A stretch of 64,000 nucleotides of DNA from Sva-07 sp963715285 (GCA_963715285.1 CAVQRU010000015.1:24730-88729); one strand, 5' to 3'. Shown: positions 54,474-63,266, counted from the first letter of the stretch. Made by a program: numbers and translations. Notes: generated by a model not told the origin, from the letters alone.

Positions 54474-54543
54474 TCCGCCAGCCGTCTCGTTCAGCCGCTG
54501 CTCGTGACGGGATTACGTGCCGGTCGACTCGAGCGGCACCGCG

Positions 54544-55701
54544 TCACAGTGCGCCGGCTATCGGGCGCTCGTTCAGGCCGTACATCTCCGCATCCTGGGC
54601 GACCGGGAGACGCATCTGATCGCCCCACCAGGGCTGGGCTGCGAAGTCGATGAGTACTGCGTTCTTGGTTCTGAAGGCTTCCAGCCCCTCCGGGCTGCGG
54701 TCCGCGCAGCGGATCAACCATCGGTGTTCGGTACGTCCATCGTCGAGGAGATTGAACTCGTAGGTCTCGGTTGCCGCGACGAAGCCAGGCTCGATTCCGT
54801 CGGCCTCGACCGGAGTGAGCCGACAGGTGAAGTATTCGAAGGGTCGCCAGTCGAGGTACTCGCGCAGTCCGTCGACACCGTCGCCGTGAGCACAGTGACT
54901 TGTCGCCCCGGTCGCGATACGGCCGTCACCGTTGGGCCGGAACTCGACCCCGGTCTCGACGGCAGCAGTGTGCCTCAGTCGCTTCCCCGGATCCACGTAG
55001 TACTGCCAGCAGACCGCCGGGGGTGCGTCCACGATGTAGCTCGACACGAAGTCGGCGTCGTCGTCGGTGATGCGCACCCTGTCGGCCTCTCGCCGCAGGG
55101 CTGCGACCCGTGCAAGATCCTGGACAGCCCCGGTTACTTCCCCGAACGAGTCGTAGCGCTCCGTATGGGTAGGGAGCTGAAGCTGCGACGTGCCGCACAT
55201 CGCACAGGGTTCGGTGAAGAAGCCGTACGATTCCGGCCCGCCAGTCTCGATGATGGAATTCTTCAAGAGCCGATGTACCAGGATCACGTCTGGACCGGCC
55301 AGATCCACGCCACCGCCGTCGCGATCGACGATGAACGACCCGAAATGGGCGACGAACTTGAGATCGAGGCTTCCGATTTCACTGCATGCGTCGCATGGGC
55401 ACGTCGTCGACCGCACCATGTTCTGCAGACGATTGGAGAAGTCGTAGTAGCAGGATTCAGCCAATTCCACGAGCAACTCGCCGCTCGGAAATGCCTCACG
55501 GGGCGCGAAACAGAACACGGCGTCACCCTCGAGCTTCACGAAGTGCATCGGCGGCGTCAACGACGACCTAATCAGCTTCATCAGCTCGGTCACGATCGCA
55601 TGGGAGTGCTCGAGCTCCGTGCCCGTCATGAACTCGGTGTAGCCGGAGATGTCTGCCAACAGCAGGTAGCCCTCGACAACGCCACCGTCTACCTCACTCA
55701 T
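54544..55701 (-). CDS. Class III cyclase-like (DUF2652) plus SRPBCC-like protein, paralogue 2
   Basis: 385 residues with the same layout as its neighbour: YLLLADISGYTEFMTGTELE, then HFVKLEGDAVFCFAPRE, the cysteine group TTCPCDACSEI and LKFVAHFGSFIVDRDG, then an SRPBCC-like half (VSSYIVDAPPAVCWQYYVD). It is convergent with paralogue 1, so the two are not a simple tandem duplication. Ligand and role unknown. Confidence 0.83.
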   Translation of the reverse strand: MSEVDGGVVEGYLLLADISGYTEFMTGTELEHSHAIVTELMKLIRSSLTPPMHFVKLEGDAVFCFAPREAFPSGELLVELAESCYYDFSNRLQNMVRSTTCPCDACSEIGSLDLKFVAHFGSFIVDRDGGGVDLAGPDVILVHRLLKNSIIETGGPESYGFFTEPCAMCGTSQLQLPTHTERYDSFGEVTGAVQDLARVAALRREADRVRITDDDADFVSSYIVDAPPAVCWQYYVDPGKRLRHTAAVETGVEFRPNGDGRIATGATSHCAHGDGVDGLREYLDWRPFEYFTCRLTPVEADGIEPGFVAATETYEFNLLDDGRTEHRWLIRCADRSPEGLEAFRTKNAVLIDFAAQPWWGDQMRLPVAQDAEMYGLNERPIAGAL

Positions 55702-55860
55702 TGTTCACCGACTCCTACCCACGAGCACAGTGTCGCACAGACGCTCTCCCTGCGAAGCCTGTGACGGTCTTGCAGCGCCAGCGATTTGCCTCGGCAGCGC
55801 GCAAGCCACCACCCAACTTCGGCCGATATCGCGCGCCGGATAGTCGCGCCGGCTGCTTGT

Positions 55861-55937
55861 CAACCGAGCACGGTCGGTGATCGCGTTATGCGCTACCCGC
55901 TTGTCCGGTGGAGGCCGCCACAGTGCGCCGGAAGTGC
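55861..55937 (+). repeat. attC-like repeat, short form (copy F)
   Basis: The first 24 bases are identical to 42784-42807 and fold as AAC-CGAGCAC-GGTCG-GTGATCG-C-GTT. The following sequence (GTTATGCGCTACCCGCTTGT ... GCGCCGGAAGTG) follows the right part of full copy E at roughly two thirds identity by eye. Confidence 0.7.
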
Positions 55938-56060
55938 GTCGCGGGCGAGCGCGCTTCGCGACGGGATTGTCGATTGGATCTCGGCTGGTCTGTGCCGAGC
56001 GATACGTGCCGTTCTCGCACACTGCCCTTGCCATTCGACGGCGCGCATCCGAGCGCTCAC

Positions 56061-56078
56061 CATATGGGATACCATATG
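56061..56078. promoter_or_regulatory. Inverted repeat before the toxin-antitoxin pair
   Basis: CATATGG and CCATATG are perfect inverted copies separated by GATA, five bases before the antitoxin ATG. RHH antitoxins commonly bind such sites to repress their own operon. Confidence 0.75.
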
Positions 56079-56082
56079 AGTC

Positions 56083-56328
56083 ATGGCTCGACGTGAAGTA
56101 CTCGTGCAGCTCGACGACGACCTCGTTGAACAACTCGACGCACTGGCCGCCGATCTCGGCACCAACCGTTCTGAGCTGATGCGCCGCGGCGCCCAAGCGG
56201 TGCTCGACGCCGAACGGCTCGCAGCAGCGGACAGCGAACTCCGAGCGGCGTACCGCCGACAGCCAGCCGACCCCACGCTGGTTCAGTCGGCCCGACGACT
56301 CGCTGCCGAGTCCGCTCCGGCGTGGTAG
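56083..56328 (+). CDS. Ribbon-helix-helix antitoxin
   Basis: 81 residues: MARREVLVQLDDDLVEQLDA gives the beta strand and first helix, LGTNRSELMRRGAQAVL the second helix of an RHH DNA-binding domain. The acidic-basic C-terminal tail (AAESAPAW) would wrap the toxin. It overlaps the toxin gene by seven bases, the normal arrangement for co-translated toxin-antitoxin pairs. Confidence 0.9.
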   Translation: MARREVLVQLDDDLVEQLDALAADLGTNRSELMRRGAQAVLDAERLAAADSELRAAYRRQPADPTLVQSARRLAAESAPAW

Positions 56329-56645
56329 CTCGCAACGACATCTACTGGGCCGATCTCGGACCGCCTGCTGGTCGTCGCCCGGTCTGCGTGCTGACCCGCG
56401 ACGCCGCGATTGAGGTGCTCACGGCGATCACGTGTGCGCCGATCACCCGCACCATCCGGGGTATCCGATCAGAAGTCGAGCTCGGCCCCGAGCACGGTCT
56501 CCCCGAGGCGTGTGTCATCAGCTGCGACAACGTCATCACCATCCCGCTCGACGACTTTGATGAGGAACCCGTTGGCCACCTCGATGAGGTCACCCGAGCC
56601 CGCCTGGACCAGGCGCTGCGCTACGCACTGGACATCGTGTACTGA
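56322..56645 (+). CDS. MazF/PemK-type endoribonuclease toxin
   Basis: 107 residues: MVARNDIYWADLGPPAGRRP opening, VCVLTRDAAIEVLTAITCAP, TIRGIRSEVELGPEHGLPE and VISCDNVITIPLDDF, all typical MazF/PemK positions. The GTG start overlaps the antitoxin stop. Toxins of this family cut mRNA at short sequences; which site is used cannot be read. Toxin-antitoxin pairs are common stabilising genes in cassette arrays and mobile islands. Confidence 0.93.
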   Translation: MVARNDIYWADLGPPAGRRPVCVLTRDAAIEVLTAITCAPITRTIRGIRSEVELGPEHGLPEACVISCDNVITIPLDDFDEEPVGHLDEVTRARLDQALRYALDIVY

Positions 56646-56679
56646 GCCTGGCTGGGGTCGCGATTTCCGAGCGGTCATC

Positions 56680-57099
56680 TCACCGTTTGAGGGCTTCGTC
56701 AACACGCTGTCGAATCTCGGACTGGGTGGCGCCGAGGTCACGGAGCACGACAGCCATCAGGCTGTTCGGATCTCGGTGACAGGCGATCAGGATGTGCTCG
56801 GTGCCCACGTAGTTGTGACCGAGTTCCAGCGCCGAGGCGAGCACCGCCTGGTCGGCGGGGGCGTCGAGGTGGAGTTGTGCACCTTGGCGTCGCGACCGCT
56901 TCCCGATTGCCTCGTCGAGGTCAGGCCTGTCGAGGCCGAGGTCCTCGAGGATCTTAGCTCCGATGCTGTCGGGCTCGGTGTAGATCGCAAGGGCGAGATG
57001 GTCGAGGCGTACTGCTGCAGCGCCCTGGTCCTGAGCGATCTGGCGGGCGGCGTCCAGCACGTTCTTGGTGCGAGGAGTGACTCGACTCCGACGCGGCAT
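56680..57099 (-). CDS. Stand-alone Clp N-terminal domain protein
   Basis: 139 residues consisting of a double Clp repeat: NVLDAARQIAQDQGAAAVRL, LDHLALAIYTEPDSIGAKIL, then a second unit with AVLASALELGHNYVGTEHIL. In ClpA/ClpC this domain binds substrates and adaptors. No AAA+ part follows, so it is an adaptor-like or ClpC-modulating protein. Start chosen at MPRRSRVTPR. Confidence 0.88.
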   Translation of the reverse strand: MPRRSRVTPRTKNVLDAARQIAQDQGAAAVRLDHLALAIYTEPDSIGAKILEDLGLDRPDLDEAIGKRSRRQGAQLHLDAPADQAVLASALELGHNYVGTEHILIACHRDPNSLMAVVLRDLGATQSEIRQRVDEALKR

Positions 57100-57169
57100 T
57101 GCTCGACCCGTCGCCCATGTGTCGAGACCACGACCGCGGTCCACATGGTGCCGCCGCCGATGGGTGGAC

Positions 57170-57772
57170 TCACGTCGGCGCTTCTTTCTGCTCTGTGATC
57201 GTCAGCACCCCCGCCTCGTCCCGGGCGACGAAGATCCAGAAGGTGCCGGTCCCGCCGCCCTCGTAGGTCTCGGTGAGCTGATAGCCGATTCCGAGCGGGC
57301 TCTCCGCCATGACGTCGTCGCGGACGATCTGGGTGATGAACGAGAACTGTCCGAAGAACTCGGCGACCGTGTTCCGGTCGAAGATCGAACCATCGATCGC
57401 GACCCACCTGCCGTCATCGCCGAGCAGCGCCTCGATCGGCGTGAAGTCGTTCGGTCCGAAGGTGGCGGCGATCTCGTCGACGATCGCCGCTGCCTCGGCC
57501 GGCGTGAGCGAACCGACGGATGACGCAGTCGTGGTCGGCGCGACAGTCGTGGTCGGCGCGACAGTCGTGGTCGGCGCGACAGTCGTGGTCGGCGCGACAG
57601 TCGTGGTCGGCGCGACAGTCGTGGTCGGCGCGGCAGTCGTCGGGGTCGCGTCGGCAGCGTCGTCGCTACCACCGCAGGACACGACGAGGATCACTGTCGC
57701 GGCAAGGGTCGTGATGACCGGGATGGAAGGCAAGCGGCTGCCAGCCGTGCGGCTGACGTGTGGTTGAACCAT
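57170..57772 (-). CDS. Secreted lipoprotein with Thr-Ala-Pro repeat linker and NTF2-like domain
   Basis: 200 residues: signal peptide PVITTLAATVILVVSCGG with lipobox, then a linker with five to six PTTTVA repeats, then a domain (LTPAEAAAIVDEIAATFGPN, ... TGTFWIFVARDEAGVLTIT) that resembles NTF2-like folds. The linker is encoded by an 18-bp tandem repeat, so its length may vary between strains. Confidence 0.8.
   Translation of the reverse strand: MVQPHVSRTAGSRLPSIPVITTLAATVILVVSCGGSDDAADATPTTAAPTTTVAPTTTVAPTTTVAPTTTVAPTTTVAPTTTASSVGSLTPAEAAAIVDEIAATFGPNDFTPIEALLGDDGRWVAIDGSIFDRNTVAEFFGQFSFITQIVRDDVMAESPLGIGYQLTETYEGGGTGTFWIFVARDEAGVLTITEQKEAPT
57526..57640. repeat. 18-bp tandem repeat in the lipoprotein linker, about six copies
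   Basis: The unit ACAGTCGTGGTCGGCGCG repeats in frame with almost no differences. The last copy changes one base (GGCAGTCG). It encodes the Thr-Thr-Thr-Val-Ala-Pro linker. Confidence 0.9.
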
Positions 57773-57893
57773 GGGAGTTGCTCGCTCTCTGGACGCAACC
57801 GTGCGCCCGTCGCAAGTTCGCACTTGCCGATCGAACCTGTCCAGCAGCTCGCAGGTGACATCCGTCACCGGCGGTTGTCGATGTCGTCTCGGG

Positions 57894-58472
57894 CTAGAAG
57901 CGGCCTGGATGTCCGAGCAGGCCACGGACCAAGTCGGCCTGCCCGATGTGCTCCGCGTTGTGGGTGAGCGGGAGCCACACCAAGAAGTGGCCCCTGGTGG
58001 TGTCCTGCCACAGACGCTCCAGGCCCGCCCGTGCCGGTTGGGCGGTGGTCTGCGTCACGAAGCGGTGTACGCGATCGACACTGACGATCTCATCGAGATC
58101 GGCCGGGCTCAGCGAGTCGACGACGTCAGCCGTTCGTTCTCCCACCGCGCGCCAATAGGTCAGGAGCGACGGCAGGTGCACCTGAGCGCTCAACTCATCG
58201 ACCTCGTCGGCAGTCATGCCGGTGCCGACGTCGCGGCGTGCGACGTTCAATCGGCCACTCCAGGCATCGTCGAGAACCTGGGTTCCGTCGACGATCAGCA
58301 AGTTGACGGCGCTGTCCTCGGCTCTGGCCATGTGCCACAGCAGCCACGCCAACGGGTTGACCATCGGGTGCACACGGGCACGGATCTGCTCGGGATGCAG
58401 TCCCTCGCTGAGTCGGTCGACATGGGAGTGCATTCGCCGGTGGCGAATCGAGAACATCTCGGTCGCATCCAT
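57894..58472 (-). CDS. DinB-family protein
   Basis: 192 residues: HRRMHSHVDRLSEGLHPEQI, then WLLWHMARAEDSAVNLLIVD and the final LTHNAEHIGQADLVRGLLG give the three histidines of DinB-like four-helix metal sites. The group includes mycothiol- or bacillithiol-dependent transferases. The frame is open far upstream through the next gene on the same strand, so the ATG at MDATEMFS is used. Confidence 0.85.
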   Translation of the reverse strand: MDATEMFSIRHRRMHSHVDRLSEGLHPEQIRARVHPMVNPLAWLLWHMARAEDSAVNLLIVDGTQVLDDAWSGRLNVARRDVGTGMTADEVDELSAQVHLPSLLTYWRAVGERTADVVDSLSPADLDEIVSVDRVHRFVTQTTAQPARAGLERLWQDTTRGHFLVWLPLTHNAEHIGQADLVRGLLGHPGRF

Positions 58473-58594
58473 CTCTGTCTCCTGTTCCACACGCGATGTC
58501 CTGCCGTTCGCGCTCGTGATCGCCAACCGCAGTCTCTCCCGGTCCGTGGCCTTCCATCTCGCCTGGCGGGAGAAGGGCGTCTGGTCTCGTCTCG

Positions 58595-61408
58595 CTAGCC
58601 AATGCCCGTGGCGTCGCCCGTCGTTCGTGACGTGTCCCCGTGCTCGGCGATGCACTCCTTCAGCGAATCGCGCCCGATGTCGATGGCCTCCTGGCGTGTG
58701 CGGCGGCCGCCGGCACGAAGGTGCCGGCCGAGCTCCTCCGGGTCGAGTTCGGTCTCGAGACGATTGCGCAGGACACCGAGGTCGTGGGACACGAAGACCG
58801 GCTGAGCGACGTCTGAGCGTTCGTAGGCGGCCGTCACCGCCCCGACGAGCACCGCAGCGGTCGCCCGGTCGGAGATGACCGACGCTGCGAACTGCAACGT
58901 CCAGAAGTCGGCATCGTCGGACCAGTGGATGCCGGTGTCGGTCAATGCTGCGAGCAGGTGCCGCGCTGCGGCCTGCGGATCTCCGAGGTCGCGTTCGGTA
59001 ACACCGAGGAAGATGGTGCAATCGACGATGCCGGGAGCGATGGTCAACTCGTCGAAGCGCTCGCGGGCCTCGATCAGATGGGGTCGGGCCTCGCCCGGCT
59101 GTCCCAAGGCAAGCAAGCTGCGACCGAGCCCGCTCATCGCGACCGGGATCGAGTAGGCGTGGTCGGCGCGCCGCGCCTCCTCGAGGGCCTCGGCGAAGTC
59201 GCGTGCGGCCTGCTCGTACTGACCCTGGTTGAAGCGCCCGGAGGCCAGCGTGGCCAACGCGAGGCTGACCCCGTAGGTTCCGGCGCTGCGTAGCTCGACG
59301 ATCGCTTCGGCGAGGAAGCGCTCGGCGTCGTCGTTCCGGCCGAGTTCGAAATACCAGTCGCCCAGGTTGTTGAGGGCGGCGCCGAGACGCTCGCGATCGC
59401 TCAGCCTTCGGCGGATCTCCACTTGCCGCTCCAACGCTTCGACCGCCCGGTCGACGTGACCCATGACGCCCAGCAGGCTCCCATGGCTGTGCAGTGCATC
59501 TGCCAGCACCTGGTCGGCGAGATCGGGGTCGAGGGCGAACAGGTCGTCGCACCACTGCAGTCCTTCGCGGTGCTGACCGGCGGCGTACCACAGATAGCCG
59601 AGGCCCCCGACAAGACGGCCCGCCGTGGTCAGCTGCTGCGCACCGAGCGTGTGACGAAGTGACGCTCTGAAGTCGGCTTCGTCCTGGTCGAGCCGGGTGA
59701 GCGCTCCCCCGAGATCGCCGGCACGCTGCTGGGCCTGCAGCTGCGCCGCCAGATCCGCATAGTGCTCAGCGTGTCGCTGCGCGAGCACCTCGCGCTCGCC
59801 CGCATCGTCGAGTTGACGCCGAGCGAACTCGCGAAGCGTCTCGAGCAGGATGTATCTGGTGGTGCCATCGCGGGCGGCGTCGGTGGCGACCATCGACTTG
59901 TCGACGAGCGCCATGAGCAGGTCGGTGACGTCGTACTCGTCGATTCCGTCACCGCTGCAGACCTGCTCCGCCGAGGGGAGCGAAAAGCTTGCGGCGAACA
60001 CACCGAGCCGCCGGAAGAGCAACCGTTCGTCAGGCCCCAACAGGTCGTGACTCCACTCGATCGTGCTGAGCAGCGTCCGCTGGCGACCTTCGGCATTCCG
60101 ATCGGCAGCGGTGAGCAGACGAAAGCGCTCGTCGAGCCGATCGAGGATCTGGGCAGGCGACAGGGAACGTGTACGCGCCGCTGCCAGTTCCAGGGCGAGC
60201 GGAATGCCATCGAGACGGCGGCAGATGCTCGCCACCGCTTTCACGTTGTCCGGCGTCAGCGCGAACTCCGACGACGCCAGCTCCGACCGTTCGACGAACA
60301 GGCGGACAGCGTCGTGCCCGTGCGCTTCCTCGACCGTGACATCCTCGTCGGGCAACGACAACGACGGCACCCGGTAGAGCGCTTCCCCGGCGACACCGAG
60401 CCGCTCCCGGCTCGTGGCCAACACACGGAGGTTCGGGCACGCCGTCAGCAGGTCCCGACAGAGTCCCGCCGTCGGGTTGATGATCTGTTCGCAGTTGTCG
60501 AGGACGAGCAGGACCCGTTGGGCACCGATGTACTCGGCCATCGAGCGAACCAAGGGTGTCCCGGCCACCCTGGTCACGGCGAAGCGCTGCGCGATCTCGT
60601 CGACGAGCACGTCAGCATCGCGAACGGCCCCAAGTTCGGCCACGCGAAGCCCGTCCGTGAAGTCACCGAGGAGCTCTTCGGCGACGCGCATCGCCAACCG
60701 TGTCTTGCCGGCTCCTCCCGCGCCCGACAGCGTCACCAGCCGGTGCTCGTTGAGCAGTGCCATCACCTCGCGCAGTTCGCGGGTTCGACCGATGAAGCTC
60801 GTCAGCTGCGTCGGGAGGTGGTCGTCAGGACCCTCAACGGTTCGCAGGCGCGGAAACTCTCGTTCCAGCGCTGGGTGACAGACCTGATGGATTCGCTCGG
60901 GTTCGGTCAGACCGCGCAGACGATGCGTTCCGAGGTCGACCAGTTCGGCGTTCGCAGGCATCCGCCCCGCCAGCAGATCGACGGTTGCCTGCGACAACAC
61001 GAGTTGGCCACCGTGGGCGCTTGCCGACAGCCGGGCGCCGCGGTTGACCGCGGCACCGAAGTAGTCACCGTTGCGGATGGCCGCCTTGCCCGAGTGCACG
61101 CCGATACGCACCTTGAAGGTGAGCCCCGCCGCTGGTTCCAGGAACGCGAGCTGCACCTCGAGGGCTGCCTCGACGGCCTCCGTAGCCGACTGGAATGCCA
61201 CGGCGAAGCTGTCGCCGGCAGTGGTGAAGACGTAGCCATGGTGCCGCTCGACGATCGCGCTGATCCGCCGGTCGTGTTCGGCGAGCGATTCCGTCATCGC
61301 GTCGGGGGTCCGATCCCAGAGCGCGGTCGAGCCCTCGATGTCGGTGAACAGAAACGTGACGTCGCCCGTCGGCAGACTCGGTGGTGACTTCATCGGATTG
61401 ACCGCCAT
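58595..61408 (-). CDS. Cyclase-domain NB-ARC/TPR signalling ATPase
   Basis: 937 residues. Residues 15-185: class III cyclase domain (VTFLFTDIEGSTALWDR), but the substrate-lysine position reads YVFTTAGDSFAVAF, so Lys is Thr; Asn/Arg are kept in AAVNRGARL. Next an NB-ARC-like ATPase with P-loop LVTLSGAGGAGKTRLAMRVA, VLLVLDNCEQI and RLDGIPLALELAA. The last 350 residues are helical TPR-like repeats (ALNNLGDWYFELGRNDDA). Regulators of this AfsR/LuxR-related STAND type are common in Actinobacteria. It is unlikely to be an active cyclase without the lysine. Confidence 0.9.
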   Translation of the reverse strand: MAVNPMKSPPSLPTGDVTFLFTDIEGSTALWDRTPDAMTESLAEHDRRISAIVERHHGYVFTTAGDSFAVAFQSATEAVEAALEVQLAFLEPAAGLTFKVRIGVHSGKAAIRNGDYFGAAVNRGARLSASAHGGQLVLSQATVDLLAGRMPANAELVDLGTHRLRGLTEPERIHQVCHPALEREFPRLRTVEGPDDHLPTQLTSFIGRTRELREVMALLNEHRLVTLSGAGGAGKTRLAMRVAEELLGDFTDGLRVAELGAVRDADVLVDEIAQRFAVTRVAGTPLVRSMAEYIGAQRVLLVLDNCEQIINPTAGLCRDLLTACPNLRVLATSRERLGVAGEALYRVPSLSLPDEDVTVEEAHGHDAVRLFVERSELASSEFALTPDNVKAVASICRRLDGIPLALELAAARTRSLSPAQILDRLDERFRLLTAADRNAEGRQRTLLSTIEWSHDLLGPDERLLFRRLGVFAASFSLPSAEQVCSGDGIDEYDVTDLLMALVDKSMVATDAARDGTTRYILLETLREFARRQLDDAGEREVLAQRHAEHYADLAAQLQAQQRAGDLGGALTRLDQDEADFRASLRHTLGAQQLTTAGRLVGGLGYLWYAAGQHREGLQWCDDLFALDPDLADQVLADALHSHGSLLGVMGHVDRAVEALERQVEIRRRLSDRERLGAALNNLGDWYFELGRNDDAERFLAEAIVELRSAGTYGVSLALATLASGRFNQGQYEQAARDFAEALEEARRADHAYSIPVAMSGLGRSLLALGQPGEARPHLIEARERFDELTIAPGIVDCTIFLGVTERDLGDPQAAARHLLAALTDTGIHWSDDADFWTLQFAASVISDRATAAVLVGAVTAAYERSDVAQPVFVSHDLGVLRNRLETELDPEELGRHLRAGGRRTRQEAIDIGRDSLKECIAEHGDTSRTTGDATGIG

Positions 61409-61591
61409 CCTGCCACGCACGAGACGCTCGCTCGTCCCCAAGGGTTGCCTCGTCTCAGCCGCAATGTCGCTCAGATTATCCAGCTGGACGACACAGTCGG
61501 GCCGGCCAGCGTCGTTCCCGCGCCCAGGCCTCAGCCGCGTCGGACTCGCACCACCCACTGGGCCACGCCGGTTGTCGGGTGCTCGCCGGAG

Positions 61592-63266
61592 TCAGTCGCA
61601 GGTCGATGGATCACCCGCCCACATCGACGTGACGGTTGCGTCGTCAGGTGGGAGTTCGAGGAGCCAGAAGACCTCGAGCACCTCGGTCGTGAGCTGGATG
61701 CTGTCCCACGCGGATTCGATGCTGAACCCGTCGATGCCGTGTTGCGCGGCGAAGTCGCTGAGTGCTTGGATGGTGAGAGGGCCCACGATGCCGTCGACAG
61801 CAAGGTTCGCGCCCTGGCTGTTGAGCGCCTGTTGGAGTTCTCTGGCGAACTGCTCGTCGAAGAAGTAGTAGGGCAGATTCACCGACCATCCGATCTCGCC
61901 CGAGACAGATCCGGTCTGCTCGGTGACCGCGAAGCCCCATTGGGTGACGTCGGGGATCATCGGCGACGAGTTGGGAAGCGAGCGAACCTCGAGGGCGGTG
62001 GAGCCGATACCGATCCCGTCGGCCGTGGCGAGTGCCACCTGTGGTGCTGGGACCGACCACATGACCCAGGAGGCGAGATGCAACGGTGCGGGCGGCGCGT
62101 CGAATCGGTCGGGCCAGTCCGTGAACAGCGCATGCAGACCTGCGGAATCCCAGGAGACTGTTCGGGCCTGCTCGATCGCGAGCGTGCACTCCGGTTCGGT
62201 CGAGATCGTGTCGCTGTCGGGCGCGCCGAGAACATCGACAAGCGCAGTGAGCGCGGCGTCCATCGGGGTCCCGAAGTCAACGGGGCCGAGCCCATCCGGG
62301 CGGAGTCTCACTGTCGACGACGACGATTCGAACGGCCTGTTCAGTGGTCGTGGTTGGATCGTGGCCACGACGATGTCGTCGGGTGGGAGGCCGAGCATCT
62401 CGCCGATCTCGGGTGTCAGCCAGAGCTGCGACGTGAACGGTTCGATGCTGTGCTCGGTGAGGAAGTCGACCCAGGCGGATTGGGTTCGTGGACCCCACTG
62501 GCCGTCCACGACGAGATCGGCGCCATGACTGTTGAGAGCGGTCTGCACAGCCGCGATGTCCTGCCAATCGAGAGTGGGCGTTGCGGGGTCCCGAGTCGAG
62601 CCTCCCCCAGTACCCGCCGTTCGTGCCCGGGGTGACGCGGTAGCTGTCGAGCAGCTCCTCGTTGGAGGTGAACTCGACCGACGGGACGGCCGCTCGGAGC
62701 TCACCGACGGTCATACCTGGATACACGCCCTCCTCGGTGAACAGGCGGGTACCACCCGGTGTGGCGGTTGCGTGCCAGTCGCCGAACTGCAGCGACGTCT
62801 TCTCCAGAGGCCAGGTGCCGAAGACGGCGTCGACCAGCGCTACTTCGAGGCCGTGGACGTCCCAGGCGGCCAACTGCCCGCTCTCGACGACCCGCAGTCC
62901 TCGAACGCAGTCGAGCCAGCTTGCTCTTTCGACACAGCCGTCCGCGAGGGGCGTGATCGATTCGACACGATCGGGGACCCCGATGAGATCAGTGAGTTCA
63001 GCAAACGCTTCGTCGGCCGGGGCGCCGAAGTCAACCGGGCCCAGACCGTCCGGGCGCAGCACCGTCATCTCCATCCCCGGCGGCTCGACCGTCGTGACGA
63101 CGGATGGTGTTGACGTCGTATCCGGAGCGACTGTTTCGGGTGTCGTGGACGTCGCAGGCGGAAGGGTCGGATCAGCGACATGCGACGAGGAGCCCTCGTC
63201 ACCTCCACAACTGGCGATCAGCAACAACGCCACCGCCACGCCAGGGACCTTGCGCCCCCGCATCAC
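61592..63266 (-). pseudogene. Frameshifted lipoprotein with two duplicated modules
   Basis: One gene in two frames, shifted at a run of five C at 62,604-62,608. The N-terminus has a lipoprotein signal (VPGVAVALLLIASC). Module 1: RPDGLGPVDFGAPADEAFAE plus the following domain, then a peptidoglycan-binding-like unit AVQTALNSHGADLVVDGQWG. Module 2 repeats both: RPDGLGPVDFGTPMDAALTA and LQQALNSQGANLAVDGIVGP. Apart from the shift no stop is seen, so a sequencing error or a recent mutation is possible. Binding of cell wall is inferred. Confidence 0.75.

Larger units (their letters stand above)
55702..56082. other. 381-base gap with repeat F and the toxin-antitoxin promoter region
   Basis: No gene. 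The right end holds the inverted repeat listed at 56061-56078. Confidence 0.5.

Noticed and set aside
37998..55937. Insertion sequence or MITE as the source of the 110-base repeats
   Set aside because: No transposase, terminal inverted repeats or target-site duplications were seen at the copies, although an undescribed non-autonomous element is not excluded.
57526..57640. Independent repeat element
   Set aside because: The 18-bp units are in frame inside the lipoprotein linker and are best explained as coding slippage repeats.
59762..61387. A 541-codon plus-strand frame opposite the NB-ARC cyclase gene
   Set aside because: Shadow frame; the minus strand shows clear P-loop and cyclase motifs.
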